A DNA stretch of 51,593 nucleotides from Oscillospiraceae bacterium (GTDB lineage Bacteria; Bacillota; Clostridia; Oscillospirales; Oscillospiraceae): the NCBI GenBank assembly GCA_017380435.1, contig JAFODZ010000020.1, positions 1 through 51,593 of the forward strand. The letters run 5' to 3'. Under the pieces are notes generated by a model, which saw only the letters and a program-made list of their open reading frames with translations, made no database searches and was not told the origin of the DNA. Shown here in pieces: positions 1-7,338 of this stretch. The translations under genes and the position numbers were made by a program. Every line of letters begins with the position of its first letter. Position 1 is the stretch's first letter.

Positions 1-60
1 GACTGATGAGGAATGCGGGCGGAACGCTACCGATTTACACCAAGAAACAGACTTTTTCCT

Positions 61-122
61 AACCTTCGGCTATCGCCGTTCCTCATCCGCCCCTTCGGGG
101 CACCTTCCCCCCGGGGGAAGGT
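61..122. repeat. Dispersed palindromic repeat, family A, copy 1
   Basis: Nested palindromes: CCCCTTCGGGG inside, and an outer ACCTTCCCC/GGGGAAGGT hairpin at 102-122. The plan (GC-rich outer hairpin, exchangeable inner palindrome, then a short tail) matches the copies at 12777-12826, 12862-12913, 37838-37885 and 37901-37964. It is non-coding and lies downstream of the minus-strand glyQS gene. Confidence 0.55.
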
Positions 123-159
123 ATTTACTAAGGTAAATTCTAATTTATCCGATTGTAAA

Positions 160-186
160 ACGAAGGGAGGGGCAATGCCCCTCCCC
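160..186 (-). terminator. Probable terminator of plsC-glyQS
   Basis: A GC-rich hairpin (165-173 pairs with 177-185, loop of three) lies just beyond the glyQS stop. Read on the minus strand it is followed by TTCGTTTT, a modest T-rich tail. Confidence 0.5.
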
Positions 187-231
187 AATGGTATAAGGTT
201 TTGTTTTTGGATAATTGTCAACTGTCAATTA

Positions 232-1659
232 TCAAAATGCGCACTTCTCAGCGATATAGTTTTTCAGCTCAGCGATGGGAATCCGCACCTGCTCCATAGT
301 GTCGCGGTCACGGACGGTGACGCAGTTGTCAGCTTCGGTGGTGTCGTCGCCCACGGTCTGGAAATCTACGGTGATGCACAGAGGTGTGCCGATCTCGTCT
401 TCCCGGCGGTAACGCTTACCGATAGAACCGGCATCGTCGAAATCTACCATGAAGTCCTTCTGGAGCATATGGTAGATCTCCTCAGCCTTGGGAGAGAGCT
501 TCTTGCTCAAAGGCAGCACAGCAGCCTTGAAAGGAGCCAGTGCCGGGTGCAGACGCAGCACGGTACGCACATCGTCCTTGCCGTTCTTGTCCTGACCCAC
601 AACTTCCTCGTCGTAAGCCTCGCACAGGAAAGCCAGGGCCACACGGTCGCAGCCAAGGCTGGGCTCGATGACATAGGGGATATAGTGCTCGTTAGCTTCC
701 TGGTCGTAGTAGTCCAGAGCCTTGCCGGAAGCTTCCTGATGGCGGCCCAGGTCGTAGTCGGTGCGGTCGGCAATGCCCCACAGCTCACCCCAGCCGGAGC
801 CGAAGGGGAACTGATACTCGATATCGGTGGTAGCCCGGGAATAGAAGGCCAGCTCTGCCGGCTCGTGGTCACGCAGCCGCAGGCTCTCTTCCTTGATGCC
901 CAGGGAGATCAGCCAGTTCTTGCAGAAGTCCTTCCAGTAGGCAAACCACTCCAGGTCAGTGCCGGGCTTGCAGAAGAACTCGCATTCCATCTGCTCAAAT
1001 TCTCTGGTACGGAAGGTGAAGTTGCCGGGGGTGATCTCGTTACGGAATGCTTTACCCACCTGGCAGACACCGAAGGGCAGCTTTTTCCGGGTAGTGCGCT
1101 GAATGTTGGAGAAGTTGACGAAGATACCCTGGGCGGTTTCCGGACGCAGATAGCAGGTGGAGGAGGAGTCCTCGGTGACACCGATCTTGGTCTGGAACAT
1201 CAGGTTGAAGTTGCGGATGGAGGTAAAATGGTGCTTGCCGCAGTTGGGGCAGACCACATCCTCGTGCTCGGTGATGAAATCGTTCATCTGGGCGGAGTTC
1301 ATGGCATCCACATTGACGCCCTCGCCGGAGGGAGCGGACTCGATCAGCTTGTCAGCGCGGTGACGGGCGCCGCAGCCCTTGCAATCCACCAGGGGATCGG
1401 AGAAGCTGCCCACATGGCCGGTGGTGATCCAAGTCTGGGGATTCATCAAAATGGCGGCGTCCAGGCCGACATTGTAGTCAGATTCCTGCACAAACTTCTT
1501 CATCCAGGCCTTCTTGACATTGTTCTTAAATTCCACACCCAAAGGGCCGTAGTCCCAGGAGTTGGCCAGACCGCCGTAAATTTCAGAGCCGGCATAGACA
1601 AAACCTCTGTTTTTGCAAAGGTTTACGATCATATCCAGTGTTTTTTCGCTGTTTGTCAT
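232..1659 (-). CDS. glyQS: Glycyl-tRNA synthetase, alpha2 (single-chain) type
   Basis: Charges tRNA-Gly with glycine in the cytoplasm. The 475-residue length and sequence fit the eukaryote-like homodimeric class II enzyme, not the alpha2beta2 GlyQ/GlyS form. Visible features are the N-terminal region with [11 protein letters not shown] and WDYGPLG, a Cys-rich insert (DCKGCGARH, later CPNCGKH) that may bind zinc, motif 2 around [19 protein letters not shown], and motif 3 around [14 protein letters not shown]. The C-terminal anticodon-binding domain begins near [15 protein letters not shown]. The start is supported by AGAGGA upstream and by an ATGA overlap with the stop of plsC, which implies coupled translation. 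No T-box leader is visible; transcription appears to come from the promoter before plsC. Confidence 0.97.
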   Translation of the reverse strand: MTNSEKTLDMIVNLCKNRGFVYAGSEIYGGLANSWDYGPLGVEFKNNVKKAWMKKFVQESDYNVGLDAAILMNPQTWITTGHVGSFSDPLVDCKGCGARHRADKLIESAPSGEGVNVDAMNSAQMNDFITEHEDVVCPNCGKHHFTSIRNFNLMFQTKIGVTEDSSSTCYLRPETAQGIFVNFSNIQRTTRKKLPFGVCQVGKAFRNEITPGNFTFRTREFEQMECEFFCKPGTDLEWFAYWKDFCKNWLISLGIKEESLRLRDHEPAELAFYSRATTDIEYQFPFGSGWGELWGIADRTDYDLGRHQEASGKALDYYDQEANEHYIPYVIEPSLGCDRVALAFLCEAYDEEVVGQDKNGKDDVRTVLRLHPALAPFKAAVLPLSKKLSPKAEEIYHMLQKDFMVDFDDAGSIGKRYRREDEIGTPLCITVDFQTVGDDTTEADNCVTVRDRDTMEQVRIPIAELKNYIAEKCAF

Positions 1660-2501
1660 AGTATAGTCCTCTTTTCTGTAGATACATTTTCCGGGCCCAG
1701 ATGCTGAGCCATCAAGTTATAAATTTGTTCACCCAGTTCCACGGTATTCAGCCCTCGGTATTGCTCCGGTTCGATCACGGTCAAAAGATCCATATACACA
1801 TGGGTTCGTTTCAACCGCCGCAGATTCTCTTTGATGTACTGGGTATTTTTCAGTGTACAGACCACGATGGGCACCTTTGCCCGCTGGGCGATTTTAAATA
1901 CACCGTTGCGGAAATGGTGGAGCTTGCGGTCGCTTTTATAGATATGCCCCTCCGGGAATACCACAATGGAGGCCAGATCGTCTTTTAAAATCTGAATGCA
2001 CCGCAGGATGCTTTTCAGCGCTTCCCGGTCGTTCTCCCGGTTGATGAAGGGACAAATCAGCTTGTGCATATATTTGCTGATCATAAACAGCTTTTTGTTT
2101 TCCCGTTTGGAAACAAAGGTCAGCTGACTCTTGGGAAAGCACTTGAGAAAAACAACCGGATCCAGATCAAACAGATGGTTGGATACCAGCAGAAAGCGTC
2201 CTTTTTTGGGGATTTTCTCGGTTCCGGTGGTGTGGATCTTCATCAGCCGGGGGACCACCAGGGCGATGGCCTGTCTGGTCAAAAAACGGCAGAAAGGACT
2301 TTCTTTTTCCTGGGGCTTGCTGGTATCCACGGTCAGACTCCACAGCCAAAGGAAAATGAAAAACACCACATATTGCAAAAGAAAAACGCCAATATAGCTC
2401 ACAGGCAGGATCCAGAGCCGGGAAAGCTGTTCAAAGACCCCGGTAAACCCACTGATGGCCAGACTGATCAGAAGGCTTGAAATGTATAAATAAGCGCGCA
2501 C
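1656..2501 (-). CDS. plsC: 1-acyl-sn-glycerol-3-phosphate acyltransferase (PlsC family)
   Basis: Predicted to acylate lysophosphatidic acid to phosphatidic acid at the membrane in phospholipid synthesis. Of 281 residues, about the first 60 form two membrane segments. The catalytic NHxxxxD motif is present (N108-H109 to D114), as is the substrate-binding FPEG (182-185, followed by HIYKSD), both family hallmarks. The start codon is GTG (2501-2499), chosen because GGAGG sits seven bases upstream. The stop overlaps glyQS by ATGA. A TTGTTT/TATAAT promoter lies about 40-70 bases upstream. Acyl-donor specificity cannot be told from sequence, and other acyltransferases share these motifs. Confidence 0.88.
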   Translation of the reverse strand: MRAYLYISSLLISLAISGFTGVFEQLSRLWILPVSYIGVFLLQYVVFFIFLWLWSLTVDTSKPQEKESPFCRFLTRQAIALVVPRLMKIHTTGTEKIPKKGRFLLVSNHLFDLDPVVFLKCFPKSQLTFVSKRENKKLFMISKYMHKLICPFINRENDREALKSILRCIQILKDDLASIVVFPEGHIYKSDRKLHHFRNGVFKIAQRAKVPIVVCTLKNTQYIKENLRRLKRTHVYMDLLTVIEPEQYRGLNTVELGEQIYNLMAQHLGPENVSTEKRTIL

Positions 2502-2541
2502 AGGGAAACCTCCGTTTTTGCGGAAATTTTACACTCTGGCT

Positions 2542-2570
2542 ATTATACTATCTCTTTGCCCGGGAAACAA
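2542..2570 (-). promoter_or_regulatory. Promoter for plsC-glyQS
   Basis: Minus-strand TTGTTT (2570-2565), 17-base spacer, TATAAT (2547-2542), 40 bases before the GTG start. Confidence 0.7.
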
Positions 2571-2611
2571 GTGTTATTTTTCCGAATGGGGGTAGAATTT
2601 CCATATTTTTC

Positions 2612-2620
2612 TGCTATAAT
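2612..2620 (+). promoter_or_regulatory. Extended -10 promoter for the CCA-adding enzyme gene
   Basis: TGCTATAAT is an extended -10 element without a convincing -35. It gives a leader of about 65 bases containing a short GC hairpin (around 2647-2669) before the GGGAGG ribosome site. Confidence 0.5.
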
Positions 2621-2690
2621 AAAGATAAAATTGCATTGGATACGGTCATCGGCGCAGTTGCGCGCCGATGTGCGGATGGGAGGGCATACT

Positions 2691-4700
2691 ATGAAACCGA
2701 AAAAAACAGCAATTCCGGTTCTGGGGATCGGAATTGTATGCCTGCTGCTGCAAATGCGGCTGTTTGCCCAAATGGACGAATATGGGCGGCTGCCTGGAAG
2801 TCCCGTAACTTCCTGTGTGATCGCTTGCGGCATTCTGGCGGTGGCGGCGATTTTGGCAGTGTATGCGGTGAAGGGCGCTGACCGGGACTACCGGATTCCG
2901 GTGAAGCTGCCTGTGCAGGCCATTGGCTGTCTGGCAGCGGCGCTGAGCCATATTTACTGGGCGCTTACGGATTACGACCGGAATGTATTTTGGATTTTAA
3001 AGCTGGTGACGGCGGTTTGCTTCGTGCTGCTGGCTGTGTGCCGTCTGCAGAGAAAAAAGATACCGCTGGCGGCCTACGCAGTGCTGGGGATTACCCTGTT
3101 TGCCCTGTGCTTTAGCCGGTATTCCCAATGGAGCCGTCAGACGCAGCTGCTGGAATATCTGTTCCCGGCGCTGTCGGGACTGCTTTGTGTACTGTACAGC
3201 TTGGAGCTTTGCCCTGTGGAGCTGCGGGAAGCAAATTATAAAAGAGCGCTGATTCTGAATTTGGCTGCGCTGTTTGCTACCGTGGCCTGTATGTACGGCC
3301 CAATGTGGCCCTATCAGTTGGGTATGGCGCTGTGGCTGGCCAGCGGACTGTTTGTTACCCCGGGGGCGGTGCGGCTGCCCCAGCCGGTGCAAAGCTGCAT
3401 GGAGCAGTTGGAGCAGGCAGGTTTTACGGTGTATGCCGTGGGCGGCTGCGTCCGGGATAGTCTGCTGGGACTGACTCCCAGCGATTATGACCTTTGCACC
3501 AATGCTACCCCGGAGGAAATGTGCCGGATTTTTGCCGGTTACGAACTGGTTCGTGCCGGAGAAAAACACGGAACGGTGGGCGTTGTGATGGACGGCAAGG
3601 TCTATGAGATCACCACCTATCGCACAGAAACCGGCTATGCCGACAACCGCCATCCTGACAGCGTGGTATTTGTGGATCGGGTGGAGGAAGATCTGGCCCG
3701 CCGGGATTTCACCATCAATGCCATGGCCTACCACCCCAAAACAGGATGCATCGATCCCTATGGCGGCGAAAAAGACTTGTTTGCCGGCGTACTGCGGGCA
3801 GTGGGAGAACCCGAAACCCGCTTCCAAGAGGATTCTCTGCGGATTTTGCGGGGTGTGCGCTTTGCCTGCCGCTTCCGGCTGGAAGTTGCGCCGGAAACCC
3901 GCAAGGCTATGAATAAACTGACGCCCCTTATGGAGAACCTGGCTTCTGAGCGGGTGATGAGCGAGCTGACCCAGATCCTGTGTGCCATGGAGCAGGGGGA
4001 TCTGCTTCGTTTCCGGGAGGTTATGGTGCAGGCTGTGCCGGAGCTTGCCCCCTGTGTCGGCTTCCAGCAGCACAATCCCCACCACGCCTTTGATGTATTT
4101 GCCCACACAGACCGGGTGCTGTGCCGCGTGCCGCAAGACCCGGCGCTACGCTGGGCAGCGCTGCTGCACGATGTAGCAAAGCCGCATACCTTTACCCGGG
4201 ATGCGGACGGAAAAGGTCATTTCTATGGCCACGCCAAAGAAAGCGCAGCCATTGCCAACGATATTCTGACCCGGCTGAAAGCCTCCAACGCCCTGCGGGA
4301 GCAGGTGGTGTTCCTGATCGAGCACCATATGGATACCCTGACCCCGGAAAAAGCCGCTCTGCGGAAAAAGCTCAGCCGCTACGGCGGGGACAATATCCGC
4401 AAGCTGGTGGCGCTGCAGCAGGCGGATCGGGACGGAAAGCGTAAGATCAGCTCCAATTCCACCCAAAGCGAGAAGCTGCTGCTGATGCTGGAAAAGCTGG
4501 AAAAAGAGGAAGGCCGCCTGCAGCTGCGGGATTTGGCTGTCAATGGCCATGACTTGATGGAAATTGGGTTTGAACCCGGACCGGCTCTGGGAAAATGCCA
4601 GAAAAAGCTGCTGGAAATGGTTCTGTCCGGAGAAATTGCCAACGAAAAATCTGCCTTGCTGGCAGCGGCAAAGCAGATGCTGGGAAATCCGGAAATGTAA
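2691..4700 (+). CDS. cca: CCA-adding tRNA nucleotidyltransferase with N-terminal membrane domain
   Basis: The C-terminal part (from about residue 237) is a class II CCA-adding enzyme, which builds or repairs the tRNA 3' CCA end. It has YAVGGCVRDSLLG, the catalytic D265-Y-D267, EDLARRDFTINAMAY, the RNA-binding region DSLRILRGVRFACRF, and an HD domain (LLHDVAKP, H493-D494; IEHHMD). The first ~235 residues are quite different: strongly hydrophobic with about seven or eight potential membrane helices. The family is normally a soluble protein of roughly 400-470 residues; this one has 669. ATG 2691 was chosen because GGGAGG precedes it. An internal ATG at 3399 starts the enzyme part but has no visible ribosome site. 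There is no stop or frame change between the two parts, so it reads as a genuine fusion. A terminator follows directly. Confidence 0.93.
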   Translation: MKPKKTAIPVLGIGIVCLLLQMRLFAQMDEYGRLPGSPVTSCVIACGILAVAAILAVYAVKGADRDYRIPVKLPVQAIGCLAAALSHIYWALTDYDRNVFWILKLVTAVCFVLLAVCRLQRKKIPLAAYAVLGITLFALCFSRYSQWSRQTQLLEYLFPALSGLLCVLYSLELCPVELREANYKRALILNLAALFATVACMYGPMWPYQLGMALWLASGLFVTPGAVRLPQPVQSCMEQLEQAGFTVYAVGGCVRDSLLGLTPSDYDLCTNATPEEMCRIFAGYELVRAGEKHGTVGVVMDGKVYEITTYRTETGYADNRHPDSVVFVDRVEEDLARRDFTINAMAYHPKTGCIDPYGGEKDLFAGVLRAVGEPETRFQEDSLRILRGVRFACRFRLEVAPETRKAMNKLTPLMENLASERVMSELTQILCAMEQGDLLRFREVMVQAVPELAPCVGFQQHNPHHAFDVFAHTDRVLCRVPQDPALRWAALLHDVAKPHTFTRDADGKGHFYGHAKESAAIANDILTRLKASNALREQVVFLIEHHMDTLTPEKAALRKKLSRYGGDNIRKLVALQQADRDGKRKISSNSTQSEKLLLMLEKLEKEEGRLQLRDLAVNGHDLMEIGFEPGPALGKCQKKLLEMVLSGEIANEKSALLAAAKQMLGNPEM

Positions 4701-4705
4701 AATAG

Positions 4706-4734
4706 ACGGTGCCGTTTTTCGGCACCGTTTTTTT
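4706..4734 (+). terminator. Rho-independent terminator after cca
   Basis: A perfect 9-bp stem (4706-4714 with 4720-4728), five-base loop and seven T residues. It overlaps the stop codon of the convergent gene at 4733. Confidence 0.9.
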
Positions 4735-5167
4735 AGAGGTATTCTTTTAAATCGTCGGCCAAAGACTGTTCCAGAGCAATGAGCTTTTTGGTGATATCCT
4801 TGGCGTATTCTTCAGCCGCTTCGTACTCGTTGAGGTATTGGTTCAGAGATTTTACCCCCATATTGCAGCCGTCGGTCATCAAAGAAGCGATGGTTTTGTC
4901 GCTTTCGTCGATGCCCAGCTTGAAGGTGGTCTTCATCCAGCTCATACCCTTAGCCATAGGGTTAGGGTTTTTGCCCTCATCGTGAAATTCAGAAAGCCGC
5001 TGCTGGATCTTGCTGTGAAGCTGGGTGTGCTCCTGCAGGCAGTGCTCCAGGACCTTGGCCATGGAATCGTCCTTCACCCGTCCGATCACATCCTCGATGG
5101 AGGAAATTCCCATTTTGACTCCGGCGTCACATTCCCGCAGCAGCCGGATGGTATCTTGTTCAATCAT
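4733..5167 (-). CDS. Small all-helical protein of unknown function (ferritin-like/DUF2383-like)
   Basis: A 144-residue soluble protein that appears wholly alpha-helical, with amphipathic heptad-like stretches, no signal peptide and few prolines. The layout of four long helices with spaced Glu/His/Asp (ECDAG, EHCLQEHTQLH, DESDK, EYEAAEE) recalls ferritin-like or DUF2383-type stress proteins, but no exact metal-site motif can be confirmed. ATG 5167 was chosen because AAAGG lies about ten bases upstream. An in-frame ATG at 5197 would add ten residues. A small hairpin with a T run on the minus strand (5263-5242) lies in its leader. It is convergent with cca and probably a single-gene unit. Confidence 0.7.
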   Translation of the reverse strand: MIEQDTIRLLRECDAGVKMGISSIEDVIGRVKDDSMAKVLEHCLQEHTQLHSKIQQRLSEFHDEGKNPNPMAKGMSWMKTTFKLGIDESDKTIASLMTDGCNMGVKSLNQYLNEYEAAEEYAKDITKKLIALEQSLADDLKEYL

Positions 5168-5289
5168 GATATTCAAACCTTTCGTCAGAAAATACATGGG
5201 TATTTTCTCCGAAAGACGAAGGATTATGCGAAAAAAGGCATAAAAAAACGCCCTTTCAGGCGTGTAAGGGAATCTATTTGTAAAAAAGT

Positions 5290-5358
5290 GAAATGACCCT
5301 TGACTACTGCTTCTTGTGTCACGGCAAAAAACATTTTTTTGTAGTCAAGGGTCATTTC
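5290..5358. repeat. 18-bp perfect inverted repeat with 33-base loop
   Basis: GAAATGACCCTTGACTAC (5290-5307) recurs as its exact reverse complement at 5341-5358. The loop is T-rich at its right end. It could be a remnant of a small mobile element or an RNA hairpin; no transposase lies nearby. Confidence 0.7.
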
Positions 5359-5419
5359 TGTTCACTCTTATTATCTAACATCCTTGGTTAACCTCTCTTT
5401 CTACAGAATCAAACGATAA

Positions 5420-5676
5420 CCCATTGTCGAAATCCATTCCGCATCACGCTATCTATCCAAAAAACATCCAAACAAGCTCGAAAAGCGAGCAACTTTTTAT
5501 GAGCCGGAACATTTCCCTTGGGGGTTATCGGTAAAGACTCGTATTTCAACTTCCCAGGCGCCAGTGTTCAAATGCTGCACAAATTTGTATCTTCTATTGA
5601 TGATGCAAGTAATCAGCACTTGATCGGTGATTTCGTTACTTACTTTCAGATTGATGAGTCGATAAAAATTATTTAA
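5420..5676 (+). pseudogene. Frameshifted remnant of an unrecognised ORF
   Basis: One frame is open from 5420 to the G run at 5520-5524 and reads up to ...YEPEHFPWG. A second frame is open across that run and continues VIGKDSYFNFPGASVQ... to TAA at 5674. Adding one G to the five-G run joins them into one sensible sequence of about 85 residues. There is no start codon or ribosome site, and a stop (5417-5419) cuts off the 5' side. I do not recognise the family. A sequencing error in the homopolymer is possible. Confidence 0.35.
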
Positions 5677-5873
5677 CTTCTTACTGACAGCCTTGAACGA
5701 TCACGCCGAAAGGAAAGTGATGTTTGAGTCTTTTTTTACTTTTTCATTGGTATCACCCTTTCTGACTATAAGATAGCACAAGAATTTGGAAAATGCAATA
5801 TGGAAAACTATACAAAGTGCATAAAATGTATTTGTGCAGAATACAGAAATGCACCACACACGGACATAAGGCG

Positions 5874-5902
5874 TTGACAAAATCAATGCCCTATGATATA
5901 CT
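5874..5902 (+). promoter_or_regulatory. Near-consensus promoter
   Basis: TTGACA (5874-5879), 17-base spacer, TATACT (5897-5902). No start codon with a ribosome site follows for about 230 bases. The transcript would run through two GC hairpins into the terminator-like hairpin at 6034-6072. Confidence 0.7.
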
Positions 5903-5958
5903 AAATCTGTTGGGGCTATTTTTAGCCTGCTTTAAAAATCTGTCGTTAGAATCTGTAG

Positions 5959-5998
5959 GGGAGGCTATCAGCCTCCCGCGGGCGGATTCTATCCGCCC
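5959..5998. repeat. Two adjacent GC-rich hairpins (dispersed palindromes)
   Basis: GGGAGGC-tatca-GCCTCCC (5959-5977) is followed by GGGCGGAT-tct-ATCCGCCC (5980-5998). The second resembles the hairpin at 20671-20687 (GGCGGATagcATCCGCC), suggesting a dispersed unit rather than a gene-specific control element. Confidence 0.55.
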
Positions 5999-6033
5999 CA
6001 ACATTCGCAGAAGTAGAAATTGCATAGTTTCAG

Positions 6034-6072
6034 GGCGTATTGCAGTCGTTTTGCAACACGCCATTTTGTTTT
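6034..6072 (+). terminator. Terminator-like hairpin upstream of the CDF gene
   Basis: An 11-bp stem with one mismatch (6034-6044 with 6052-6062) followed by ATTTTGTTTTT. It could end the transcript from the 5874 promoter before the CDF gene. Confidence 0.5.
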
Positions 6073-6097
6073 TGTCTGGACTTATGATTGCAGAATA

Positions 6098-6106
6098 TGG
6101 TATAAT
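6098..6106 (+). promoter_or_regulatory. Extended -10 promoter for the CDF transporter gene
   Basis: TGGTATAAT with a weak TGGACT -35 about 18 bases upstream; 30 bases before the ATG. Confidence 0.6.
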
Positions 6107-6135
6107 GACTATAGTAATAAAGTAAGGAGATCGGT

Positions 6136-7338
6136 ATGACCAGGCTGTTGATTTATTTGTTTGCCAAAGGCGACCCAAGCCAGCCATCAGTGCGGGCAAA
6201 AACCGGCAAGCTGTCCGGCGCGGTGGGAATTATTTGCAACATCTTGCTGTGCGCGATGAAGTTGGTTGTGGGTACGGTGTCCGGCTCGGTCAGTATCACC
6301 GCGGATGCCTTAAATAACCTTTCCGATGCGACCAGCGCCCTGGTGACTTTGGTGGGATTCCGACTGGCAGAGCGTCCGGCGGACGATGACCACCCCTACG
6401 GCCACGCCCGGTATGAATATCTTTCCGGTCTGGCGGTGGCAGCGCTGATCGTGGTGATCGGCTTTGAATTGGCAAAAACCTCTTTGGATAAAATTCTGCA
6501 TCCCGCTGCTGTGGAAATGAGTATCCCCATGCTGGCAGTGCTGATCGGCTCTGTGCTGGTAAAGCTGTGGCTGTGCCTGTTTAACCGCCGTTTGGGCAAG
6601 CGCATTGCCTCCCAAACGCTGCTGGCAGCGTCCGCAGACAGCCGTAACGATGTGATCGCCACCTCCGCGGTGCTGATCGCCGTGCTGGCGGAGCACTTCT
6701 TTAGTTGGCAGATCGACGGCTGGATGGGTATGGCGGTGGCGCTGTTTATTCTCTATAGCGGTATATCCCTGGGCAAGGAAACCATCAGTCCCTTGCTGGG
6801 GGAAACAGCCAGTCCCGAGCTGCAACGACTGATCGTGGATGTGATCCAAACCGAGCCGAAAATTCTGGGCTACCACGATCTGATGGTTCACGACTACGGC
6901 CCGGGTCAGCGGTTTGCCAGTATCCATGTGGAAATGGACGAGCGGGAAAGCGCTCTGGAGTGCCACGAGCTGATCGACCAATTGGAGCGAAAATGCTTGC
7001 AGGAGCATAATGTGCATTTGGTGATCCATTATGATCCGGTGGTCACCGACGACCCCGAGCTGGAGCGTATGCGTGCTGTGGTTGGCAAAATCCTCACCGC
7101 CATAGACAGCCGCATCACCTTTCACGATTTTCGGATGGTGCAGGGCAAGGACAATACCAATTTGATTTTCGATATTGCCTTGCCGGCGGAGCTGATGCAG
7201 CAGCAAAAAACCATCAAAAAACACCTTGATGAGCAGCTGCGCAGCCAGGGAGATTGCACCTACCATACGGTGGTGACCTTCGATATGGCAACAATTCATC
7301 ACGAAGTAAGGAGATCAGACAGTGGCCCGGAAACATAA
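6136..7338 (+). CDS. Cation diffusion facilitator, probable Mn(II) exporter (MntE-like)
   Basis: A 400-residue secondary transporter with the CDF plan: six membrane helices (about 30-240) and a cytoplasmic C-terminal dimerisation domain ending near residue 390. The four transport-site residues read N60-x3-D64 in helix 2 (NNLSD) and D168-x3-D172 in helix 5 (DSRND). Zinc-type CDFs such as CzcD have His-Asp-His-Asp, and the N-D-D-D pattern is the one described for Streptococcus pneumoniae MntE, so manganese export is the likeliest role. Start ATG 6136 has AAGGAG upstream. The MATE gene starts 17 bases before this gene's stop, implying coupled translation. Metal choice is inference from the site residues only. 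Confidence 0.9.
   Translation: MTRLLIYLFAKGDPSQPSVRAKTGKLSGAVGIICNILLCAMKLVVGTVSGSVSITADALNNLSDATSALVTLVGFRLAERPADDDHPYGHARYEYLSGLAVAALIVVIGFELAKTSLDKILHPAAVEMSIPMLAVLIGSVLVKLWLCLFNRRLGKRIASQTLLAASADSRNDVIATSAVLIAVLAEHFFSWQIDGWMGMAVALFILYSGISLGKETISPLLGETASPELQRLIVDVIQTEPKILGYHDLMVHDYGPGQRFASIHVEMDERESALECHELIDQLERKCLQEHNVHLVIHYDPVVTDDPELERMRAVVGKILTAIDSRITFHDFRMVQGKDNTNLIFDIALPAELMQQQKTIKKHLDEQLRSQGDCTYHTVVTFDMATIHHEVRRSDSGPET

Larger units (their letters stand above)
5168..6135. other. Gene-poor interval between the helical protein and the CDF transporter
   Basis: Nearly 1 kb without an intact gene. It holds an 18-bp inverted repeat (5290-5358), a frameshifted ORF remnant (5420-5676), AT-rich sequence (5700-5870), a consensus promoter (5874-5902), two adjacent GC hairpins (5959-5998), a terminator-like hairpin (6034-6072) and the CDF promoter (6098-6106). 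It looks like decayed accessory DNA plus a leader region. Confidence 0.6.

Noticed and set aside
13-1707. Open frame on the plus strand across the glyQS gene
   Set aside because: It is antisense to a highly conserved enzyme, and the translation has no recognisable domain.
2502-2570. T-box leader for glyQS
   Set aside because: The operon leader is only about 35 bases; there is no room for a T-box, and no T-box sequence is seen inside plsC.
5701-5886. 61-codon minus-strand ORF with hydrophobic content
   Set aside because: No ribosome site, no recognisable family, and it lies in AT-rich decayed sequence.
5940-6072. Possible yybP-ykoY manganese riboswitch before the CDF gene
   Set aside because: The conserved loop sequences cannot be found; the GC hairpins match dispersed palindromes seen elsewhere (20666-20693).
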